A stretch of DNA of 64,000 bases. Origin: Hygrocybe punicea. Taxonomy: Eukaryota; Basidiomycota; Agaricomycetes; Agaricales; Hygrophoraceae. The position numbers and the translations under genes are program-made. Where the stretch lies: the NCBI GenBank assembly GCA_963556145.1, contig OY744469.1, forward strand, positions 2,294,001 to 2,358,000, read 5' to 3'. Below the pieces are notes generated by a model. The model was not told where the DNA came from. It made no database searches and saw only the letters and a program-made list of their open reading frames with translations. Below, in pieces: positions 55,957 through 64,000 of this stretch (its first letter is position 1; each line of letters starts with the position of its first letter).

Positions 55957-58929
55957 TCAAAAACGGAATAGCCCCTTTCTCTTCTTCTTCTCATCTTTCA
56001 TTGGGGGCATTGCAGAGTTTAAGGAAGGCGAAAATGAATCGGGAGATGGCAGGTTCGACTTGGTACGTGATACGCCCGGTGGTATAAGAGAAGTTGGGGC
56101 CGGCGGAGGTGGTGCATCGCGAGAAAAATACTTCTCGTCATAATATTCTTGGAACGATCGTTGTCCTCTACTCTCATGCAACCCATTTGGAATTGCCTTC
56201 GACCCAACACCGCCTAAATCGAGGACCTTCAAGTCGTCAATAAATCGACAAGGCGTCACGGTGTGTGTCGAGCCTGAAAGTATTTGTATTTGAGTATAGA
56301 TATCGCCCCAACGATATCACTACTTACCAATATATATATCCTTGCCTAAGATGTTTGAAAGCTGGTAAGCCTCCCTCACTTCTGAATAAGTCAGGCCGCC
56401 AGCGACGAAAACCATCATGCGCTGCCGTGTCTCTGTCGTTGCCCCCGGTTTTGCTGCCCTGTGCCAATTAGGCTTAGCACTACGCAACGACGTTGTCTGT
56501 GAAGGCGCAGATCGCAAGCTTGGCGCTATGGGCGCTGAAGCCGGCGGGTCTTTCACGTAGGGGAACAGGGACGGGTCCAGTTTGTTCGCGACATGATCCT
56601 GTCGTAAAAATCATTGAATAAAGGGATCATAGGTGAAATTATCTCTTCCCCACCTCGATGACCGTTTTAAGCAGAGGCTTATACCTAGAAAGCTCGTATT
56701 CTTCCTCGGTATTGGATTTTTGCTTAATTTTCTTCTTGATGTCACGGTCGCCCGGTCCCTGATTGACTAATCAAGCAGTTGACAATTGGGGGCGGCGGAA
56801 TACCTACTCTACTTATCCGCACACCTAGATGTACCAAGGCGTTGATTGCGTCCTGTTCAGACAAAGATAGCCGTGCATGTTGATATAAACGCCTCCGATC
56901 TTCATCCGGCACACCTTCCCGGAACTGAATGTACAAGGCGACGACCCGAACTTTGTTCAGGTTACTGCACAGGAATCAGATATGTGACGTGATGGAAGTC
57001 TGAACAAGCAACTTGCGTAACCTCCCGGCTGTCGAGAAGCGGCACCATCTCCTCTACCAACGCCTTTGGTGTCTTTCCTTCGGCTGTAGAGCCCGTCGAA
57101 CAATTCTAGAGAACGATTATAATGAATGGGACTATCAAAATTCTCCCTACAACGGAACACAGCACCTGCTCTACGTTCGCCACCAGAGGTAACTTATCGC
57201 GTTCAAAGATGCTCATACACTCTTGCGCCATATTAAGATGCAAGGAGAACTAGGGAATTAATTATATCACAAATTTGAGCTGACAAAGACTGACAGATAC
57301 CTTTTCTCGTTGCTCCTGGTACTGGGGTAAGTTTGCAAGCATGTCTTTCATGTCGTTCAAATTTGCAGCTCCCTCTCTACAGGCGACATCACTTGAGACT
57401 TCTACCACAAGGCCATGTAAACGATTATCGACGTACCCTTTAAACCCTGCATTGTCATGGATAAATTTATTAAAATCCGCCATGAGTTTATCAATCGCTT
57501 CACGCATGTGCATATGCCGGACTTCCGTCCAAACAGAATCGGAATCAGAAAGCGTTGCAGTTTTGTCTTCATAAGACCCAATGGAGGATTGAAATTTATA
57601 TCTGCGATATATCAGAGGTTTATCAAATTCCAGCAGCCGAGGATACGCTCACTTATATTTAGTACCGTCTTCAATCGGAAGCAGGTCGTTGGCCATGGCT
57701 TGATAAGTGAACTCGTGAACGAAAGGTGCCATCATGTCCATGGACCGATCCATGATGAAGAGGGTTGCAGGAGGCCGATCAGGAGATTTCTGATGCAAAT
57801 GATTTACGATCATGTTAAAACAAGTGGGCAGGTAAATTGACAACCATACCCCAAAATCAGGATTGGTTTTCTTGTGCTCTTCCAGATTACGTTGAACCAT
57901 GAATGCCAGCAGCTTTGTGACATAGTCACTCTCGACAGATTCGTATGCTCTCGCATCAGATCCTCTGGCAAGACCGGTACGCCATCGGGCACTAGTTTCC
58001 GAAGGCGGTGGCGGGCGAGTTGATGCATGAGGTTTAAGTGCTCCAAGTGGAGGATGGTGGGATGGGAAGTAATATCGAATAAATGGAAATTCGTTTAGCG
58101 TTATGCAAACATTGGATATCTATGGAATATCAATGTGACATTAACGGACAGTCGCCTGCTTGGTACCCTACTTACACTCTTGCTGACGAATCTGATATCT
58201 TCCCCAAGTCGATCCCGAGCAGACTGAAAGGCTGACTCGCTGCGTGGAGGACTGTATAGACTAAAAAAAAGGGCGGGAGATTGCAAGGAAAACACTTGAG
58301 ATTCTGCGGCTGATGAAGAGTCGGTTCCAGTGAATGCTTAGAATGTGTTTAAGAACTTACCCCAAAAGTTGAGGAACAGCTCCTTCAAACCCTGGAGATA
58401 GCGTTCAGCAGCCGAAGCCATGAGCTGATCAAACAGCTGCTCGGACAGACCTTCCAGTTACACGTCAGGCTGATTATTTATCGTTATACAATCATGGACT
58501 TACTCTCAATAAAGAACAAGTGTGCAGCAGCATATTGCTGCCGACCATCTGAGAAGTCTCTGATAACACGATCCACATTGTGACTTGTTGGCATAAGAAG
58601 GTAGACTGCCTCAAACTGGGGTTGCGGATCACGGTAATTGGTGATTGATTCGATCACTGTGAGTGACATGAGCATGATCGAAGACGGTAAGAAGCGTTAA
58701 ACGAACATACGAGTAACATTTTCCTCTAAGATATCAAACTGCTTGAGGACGGATCCCAGTAACTTTTGCGAATATTCATCCACGACAAGAATTTTCCACT
58801 TTCCGGGAGGGTTTACAGATCTAATCGCGTCCAGAAATTCTGTGGCATCAAACATGAGCCATGCTTAACTCTGGTGCACATCAATGTGAAAGGCGCACTG
58901 GTTCGAACGGCTTCAATCAACGAAAGCAT
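55957..58929 (-). CDS. SEC1: Sec1/Munc18 exocytosis protein Sec1
   Basis: SM protein that binds assembled SNAREs at the plasma membrane and is needed for secretory vesicle fusion. I place the start at 58929: MLSLIEAVRTKFLDAIRSVN arises by joining exon 1 to the next exon through an intron that begins after ACC A and ends in GCCACAG. Then come PPGKWKILVVDEYSQKLLGS, NYRDPQPQFEAVYLLMPTSH, VDRVIRDFSDGRQQYAAAHL, SPDRPPATLFIMDRSMDMMA, PFVHEFTYQAMANDLLP, WTEVRHMHMREAIDKLMADF, MLANLPQYQEQREKFSLHLN and MMVFVAGGLTYSEVREAYQL. The C-terminal tail is Pro/Ser-rich and basic (KDEKKKRKGLFRF), stop at 55957. The order and length match fungal Sec1. A more 3' ATG at 58855 is unlikely because it would lose the conserved N-terminus. 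Confidence 0.92.
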
Positions 58930-59024
58930 TCCACGGCCGACAGGAACGAGTTGCTGCGATTAAGACCTTATATAGTATGTTGTGAGTTGTTTCGGTTGAG
59001 CCATATTTGGGGTGCACGTGATGG

Positions 59025-59030
59025 GAGCGC
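59025..59030. promoter_or_regulatory. CACGTG box upstream of SEC1
   Basis: GCACGTGATG lies about 96 bp upstream of the SEC1 start (minus strand), in the 174-bp gap behind the chitin deacetylase gene. Confidence 0.3.
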
Positions 59031-59103
59031 GAATAAACACAACGTCACTACTACTGTCCAAGTAAAGTCCCAGTGTTTCTACTTAAAAGCATGCTAAAAG
59101 CAA

Positions 59104-61085
59104 TTATAGGAGGGCACCAATAGTGGCAAGCACCATACCAACAAAAAGGGTGAAGAATGGGACCATGTCACTAGAAGCCGCAGACTCCGAATTTGTTTCC
59201 ACACAATGTGATGTCGAATTGAAAGAAAGCACCGTTTTGTTAGTATTCGACTCCGAATAAAGATCCGTAGGAGGAATCCTAACACACTGGCCGATTGACT
59301 TCAGCTAAAAATAAAAGGGTTCAGTTTACTTCTAAAAGTCTGTGGTATATAGTAAACTCAACGGTTAAGTGTGGGACATTAGTGAGGGCTGCATTGAGAG
59401 TATAGCCGATAGCGAGGTCCACCGTTATCTCGAAAAGATCGTGTTGCAGGACAATAAATCTGCGGCCAAGAAAGTGGTGAGCTTCAAGGTGAACATGTAC
59501 GGAGAGAGCATGGCAGACCCAGTGTCAATTAACGAAGCATTGCCCAGAATAGCCTCAAATGAAGCCAAAGACTGATTGCCTGGTATGAGGCCTCCTGCAA
59601 CTTGCCAATCTACAAAAAATATCTTCATGAACATAGCCAGATTCTAACATTGATAAAATTCGCTTGCCGTTAGTGTCAAATTGGCCTGCCTTCGGCGTGC
59701 GCGTCCAGATGATAGGAGTCATCCCCATTGCCATCGAAATGGCACGTACGCGGTCATCTGCCAAACTTTGAGGGCCATAAAGCATACAGGGAGAGACATG
59801 CTAACCGATATCTCCATAAGGTGGGCGCATGGTGGTAGGGGTTACCCCTAACACCTCTTTGATAGCTTTGCGGGTCCAGCCCAGTTCAGCAACGACACCG
59901 GCATTGGAAAGAGAAGTAAGGTGCTGCATTTGAATAGTCAGTCCCAGACAATAAACAATCTTTGGAAACTCAATTAACCCTATGCGACCAAGTGTGGACA
60001 CTGATCTCGTGTCCAGCCATATACTCTTCAATCAAGACGTTCGGTCGTTCGATGACCCTTCGGTGACATGGTTCAGAATGCCTGATGCGATAACGTTTAC
60101 CAAAGCTACCTTGAGCCCACCACAAAGAAAGTGGCAAGGAGGTGTTGCTGATCCAAATAACCGAGTAACTTCCTGCATTGAAACTTGGTATGAGCTTGTG
60201 GGTTTGAATATTGTAATCACACTAACTGGGCTAAGGAGAGTGTTAGTGACACAGTATACTGAAATGATGACTCGGCTTACTGTGGGGTGAAGGTCCATCG
60301 TCAAAGCTGTCAGAGAGCTCATTGAGTCATCGAAACTATTCATTTCTTCGCGATTTTGGATTCACCTGACACCCCATGTATATTTGTCCGGGCAGGCGGT
60401 AATGTCGGTATCTCTAGTGTGCCCACCACAGGTCCACCAACCGCGGTTAGCAGCGTCACTAGCAGCCGCAGTGTCGTTCGTACAAGAGCCATCAACCGTT
60501 GGGTTGAAGTCAGGAATACAAAATCCGTCAAGTTCTTTCATCCACTCCTGAACTTCGTCACTTGCTGATGATCATGGATGAGTCTGCCTGTCAATACGAG
60601 CCGGAATGTCCCTTACTGGTATCCGGTGTGATGTCCTGAGTAGGCCAATCAGCTTTGTTGAACACAACTGCAGAAATGATGGATAAGCGTTAGTTGATAA
60701 CGAGCTAAAAGCATCTACATGGCGTCGGAAGAGGCGGGGCACCAGAAATTGGAGCAGATGCCTGTGCAGCATAGGTTGTAGTCACCGGCAGAGCGGACTG
60801 GGTGGGCATCCCAAACGTAAGGTTCGCAAGGGGTCGGATGCCTGTGCCGGTGGCCAGGACTGGAGTAGTCGGCACTGTGCTCAGCGTGCTAGACGCCGAT
60901 GTGTTGGATGCTGACGTAGATACGGATGATGAACCTGGCAAGCTTGATGAAAGCGAAGCTGAAGGAGAACTCGGCGGAGACGGCTGCTGTCGTTTGTGAG
61001 CAATGTGAGTATGCCGCGCCCGTGAATTAAATGCACTAGTTGAGCTGATCGCAATAAAAAGAGTGGCAAGAATTTGGAGTTTCAT
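59104..61085 (-). CDS. Chitin deacetylase, secreted and probably GPI-anchored (carbohydrate esterase family 4)
   Basis: Removes acetyl groups from cell-wall chitin to make chitosan. Start at 61085. Residues 1-19 form a signal peptide (MKLQILATLFIAISSTSAF). A Ser/Thr-rich linker follows. The pre-catalytic region ends TACPDKYTWGV and joins across an intron to SFDDGPSPHT, the NodB motif 1 with both catalytic Asp residues. Then come LLATFFVVGSRVIERPNVLI, motif 2 GHEISVHTWSH (zinc-binding His pair), LGWTRKAIKEVLGVTPTTMR and PPYGDIDDRVRAISMAMGM (motif 3), then IIWTR and DWQVAGG. The C-terminus has a Ser-rich stretch and a terminal hydrophobic segment (FFTLFVGMVLATIGALL), as in GPI-anchored fungal enzymes. 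Stop at 59104. Many short introns. Confidence 0.9.
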
Positions 61086-61430
61086 GTCCGTAGCACAAAA
61101 GAATGGTAGCGCAATAGCTAAAATGTTCTACTGTAGGAGAAAAAAAAATTGGAAATAGGATCGGCTAATGTGAAAACATCAACCGTCGGACATTTATTAG
61201 GAAAGTGAAGTATTCGACTTATTAACGATAACCAGGACAACGGATGCCGGCACTTATTGCTTGTTGATAGCATCAGGTCAGTAATGTAGCGTTTCCCGCA
61301 AAGACTCAATTAACAACCAAAGTACAGAACGACATGAGGGGGCCTTGGTACAGAGGCAAGTAAGTAAGTACGTATGTAAGTATAATGAAGACGTTGGACA
61401 ACATCCAACACGCAGGAACGAAAGGAATTG
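61086..61430. other. Intergenic region between chitin deacetylase and the second Rho GEF
   Basis: 345 bp containing the chitin deacetylase promoter. A short AAGTAAGTAAGTACGTATG quasi-repeat occurs at about 61359-61377. Nothing else was recognised. Confidence 0.5.
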
Positions 61431-64000
61431 TTACATCATGGACGCAGAATCAGAGAATGGCGGTTGCGTCCCAGCAGTTGTCCGCAAAGCCAACACTCGG
61501 TCATCTGAAACCATCAGTATTTCGTCACGGCCCACTCCAAGCGGTGTACGAGGGTATTGATTAGCATGCGGTGGCGGCGCATACCCAGCTTGCGGACCAT
61601 ACCCGCTATGTGCAGAATGACGGGAGTTCGCGGAGCCATACTGGTTTTGACCATAACCCACTTGGTGAGGGTTGAAGTGCGTACTACCTGCTGTATTCGT
61701 GGTTGATGGAGGGGTGTCGGCAAACAACAATCGGAGATTGCTGCCCTGGATGACTTGTGACATCAGACCCGTCTCCACATGGCGAATTTCGACGAAGGTG
61801 GGCTCGAATGCCAGAACGTAAGGATAATGAAGAGCTGGATGGGTCTTAGCGGTCAACTTTTCATTCATCAAAAACATCGGTACTCACCGAAACCCGTAGG
61901 CGACCCCTCCCAGTGCACCATAAATCCTTTCCTCGACCTCCACCCATTCTTGTTAACATAAAAGGCGAAGTCTGCCCCCAACAATGTCAATCACATTCAC
62001 GAAATGGAACGGCAAGACGGACCATCATAACACAAGAGGAATTCGTTATCTATACGATATATTGCCATGGGTCGAAGGTTGTCCTTTTTTATCACAAACT
62101 CGAGTGATTCGTCGGCTGGATCCAACAGAGGCTGGGTATCCAAGGTCTCCAAGTCCACGATCTCGAAACCCTTCAAGCATCCCACACATAGTTTGGTCTT
62201 CAGAAAATGAATGGAGCTCGACTCGACAGGAATGTAGAATTCCTGGTGCAAGGAAGGGTCACATCAACAAGGATCAATCCCGATAGGAGGACAAACACAT
62301 ACTCTGAATGGCTTCAGAGTGTCATTTCCACCCTGCAACAGTTTTCGGAATGTAGGCTTGCTCCTGCCGCGTATGTTCTGGTCTATGGGCTCCAGCGTCT
62401 TGATCGTGCTTGATAACGGGCTACACTTGACGATACAGACAAGAACCCGCCCAAGACATATTCCGACTTTGAAAAAGGCGGTGTGTGAAGAGATTCTCTT
62501 TGCTCGTTTCAAACCAGCCATAGGATCGTGAGGATCTAATGCTTCGAGTGGGAAAGTGATCACTTGTCGTTCTAAACAGGGGATGTTCGGAAAACCGTGC
62601 AAATGATATCAAGCCGATAAAGCCTTACCAGACAAGACGACAAGCAGCTGATGGTATTCCAACACATCAACCTGCGAAACATCCAACAGTGCCAACACCT
62701 TCACTGGCTCTCTATGTGGGTCTTGAAGGTCCGAAAGGTACACCCCATCATCCGTACCATAGACAACCTTTTTCCCCCACCCTACACAAAGAAATATTCA
62801 TCAGATCGATACCTTAATTAGGAGTGAAAAAACCCACTGAAAGGCGCTGCACAGTTGACTTTGTTCGGCCCATGAAAGAATCCTTCACTCAATGTGATGG
62901 TGTCAAATATCATGCTGCGTTCTCTCATGACGTCCTGCTGCTTTGTAATGTGTTCAACCCATTTTCGGTGATTGAACCCGGTGCTGGCCCATAGTGTGAT
63001 CTGGTAATACTTGCGACCCAGATGCACAAACGTGATGGAATGCTCTTTACTGTTAGACTTCGTAGGAACGGTAGGGATGAGTGGAGCCCGGTTGTTACTG
63101 TTGAAGGAATTCCTTTTGACCAGAGCTTGCTTTGATCGGCCTGACTGAGTTCGCGCAGTACCAACGACATCATCACTAGCAGATATGAGGAGAAGTTCTA
63201 GGGGTATGGGCTAGACATAATAAGCTCGATAAGACAAGAGTCACAAATGAAGGAAATCGTTACTTACTCGGCGGTAGACTTTGTATTGCTCGTGCTTTGT
63301 CTTTTGTTGCTTCACCATGAGCAGGGCATGATCAAACAGATATACTTGCAAGTCTCCGCTGTCACCACCCTGAGTGCCACCACCTCGCTTGTTAAGGCAG
63401 CCTTTATAGATCAACTCTCGACCTTCTTCCCTTAAACGAAGATCCTGTGGCGTGATGCCGAATCCCGATAAGTACAAACTATACACAAACCGTAAAACAG
63501 AAAATACCGAGACAACGCACCACTTTCTCTCCTTGTTTGAAGAAGAGCTGCTGATCCAACTCCAGTAGATTGAATCGGTTTTCCGTCTTGCCAGTCTCCA
63601 CGTTGACCTTTCCCAAGAACTCCCTGACAAGTGCCACGACCTGCGGCAGTATCATCTTATCGGGGCTTTCCTCTGGAGTGTGCTTAAGCACGGCTTCCAA
63701 TAGCAAGGGGTACCGCGCGAGACGGGTTGTAGGCTTTGTCAGATATGCATTCAACTCCAGCTTGCGCGATTCAGGTAACCGTTCAGTTGCCTAGAGCTAC
63801 CTCTAAATGATGTGATAGCACAACGAGGAATACAAGCGCGGCGCACCTCCACAAAAGAAGCAAACGCCGGGTTCGAGCTCTTCTCTTTCTCAAACTCATA
63901 TTTACCATAAAGTTGATGTGCGCCGTATGACACAAACGGCCCAAAATGGGGCACAGCCTCCAGCAGGATATCTCCAATGCGTTCTACCACTGCGTATGAC
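61431..64000 (-). CDS. Rom2-type Rho1 guanine-nucleotide exchange factor, C-terminal half (cut by the right edge)
   Basis: Partial gene: the 5' part is beyond position 64000. At the edge the frame is inside a DH (RhoGEF) domain (VVERIGDILLEAVPHFGPFV, then ERLPESRKLELNAYLTKPTT, RLARYPLLLEAVLKHTPEES). A PH domain follows (DLRLREEGRELIYKGCLNKR, DLQVYLFDHALLMVKQQKTK, HEQYKVYRRP). A CNH domain fills 63000-61500 (YGTDDGVYLSDLQDPHREPV, VLALLDVSQVDVLEYHQLLV, KTLEPIDQNIRGRSKPTFRK, YIPVESSSIHFLKTKLCVGC, HYPYVLAFEPTFVEIRHVET). A Tyr/Gly/Gln-rich tail ends at 61431. DH-PH-CNH is the architecture of Rom1/2 and Tus1, exchange factors that activate Rho1 in the cell-wall integrity pathway. Many short introns interrupt it. 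It is on the same strand as the Rho GEF fragment at 1-2049. Confidence 0.88.

Overview
The window is nuclear DNA from a filamentous basidiomycete, most likely an Agaricomycete. The evidence is dense gene packing on both strands, genes cut by many roughly 45-65 bp GT-AG introns (plus three GC-AG introns), and a gene set that matches typical mushroom housekeeping genes. I see no rRNA, tRNA, CRISPR array, prokaryotic operon or virus-like gene.

Layout from left to right. The 5' half of a Rom2-type Rho1 GEF runs off the left edge (<1-2049, -). It is followed by a tRNA m3C methyltransferase of the Trm140/METTL2 type (2474-4116, +) and an amino-acid permease (4240-7833, -) whose 3' end is interrupted by a 640-bp foldback transposon (4438-5077). 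Next come MAK11 (8512-10111, +), a GPATCH1-like spliceosomal G-patch protein (10136-13263, -), glycerol kinase (13509-15646, +), the DEAD-box helicase Dbp9 (15745-18076, -), a HIT zinc-finger protein (18168-19772, +) and an unusual SWIM-finger plus ATP-dependent DNA ligase protein (20298-22338, -). An AT-rich repeat-bearing island of about 1 kb lies upstream of the ligase gene. It is followed by a ZIP zinc transporter (23639-25086, +), the Rab7-GEF subunit Ccz1 (25434-27907, -) and a Ubp12/USP4-type deubiquitinase (28008-32439, -).

The middle (32.5-43.4 kb) is the structurally active part. It holds two direct copies of a lineage-specific hypothetical gene, one of them frameshifted, then dihydroxyacetone kinase (35228-37739, +), then two nearly identical MFS sugar transporters arranged tail to tail as a roughly 2-kb-arm inverted duplication (38357-40499, + and 41195-43345, -).

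The right third is conserved again: cytochrome c haem lyase (43995-44859, +), the GPI mannosyltransferase subunit PBN1/PIG-X (44959-45696, -), TIM44 (45780-47572, +), a WD40 protein (48087-50993, -), the TFIP11/Ntr1 G-patch protein (51135-54068, -), proteasome ATPase Rpt4 (54246-55866, +), Sec1 (55957-58929, -), a GPI-type chitin deacetylase (59104-61085, -), and the 3' half of a second Rom2-type Rho1 GEF running off the right edge (61431->64000, -).

Functional themes are inferred from family knowledge. Glycerol kinase and dihydroxyacetone kinase feed three-carbon sugars into glycolysis next to sugar importers. MAK11 and Dbp9 act in 60S ribosome assembly. GPATCH1 and TFIP11 are G-patch cofactors of spliceosomal DEAH helicases. 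Rho1 GEFs, Sec1 and chitin deacetylase all serve cell-wall growth at the hyphal tip. I found no gene cluster that amounts to a new defence or biosynthetic system. The most novel items are the foldback element in the permease, the transporter palindrome and the SWIM-ligase protein. Exon joins were worked out by eye from splice signals and family conservation, so most internal boundaries should be read as good models rather than proven ones.
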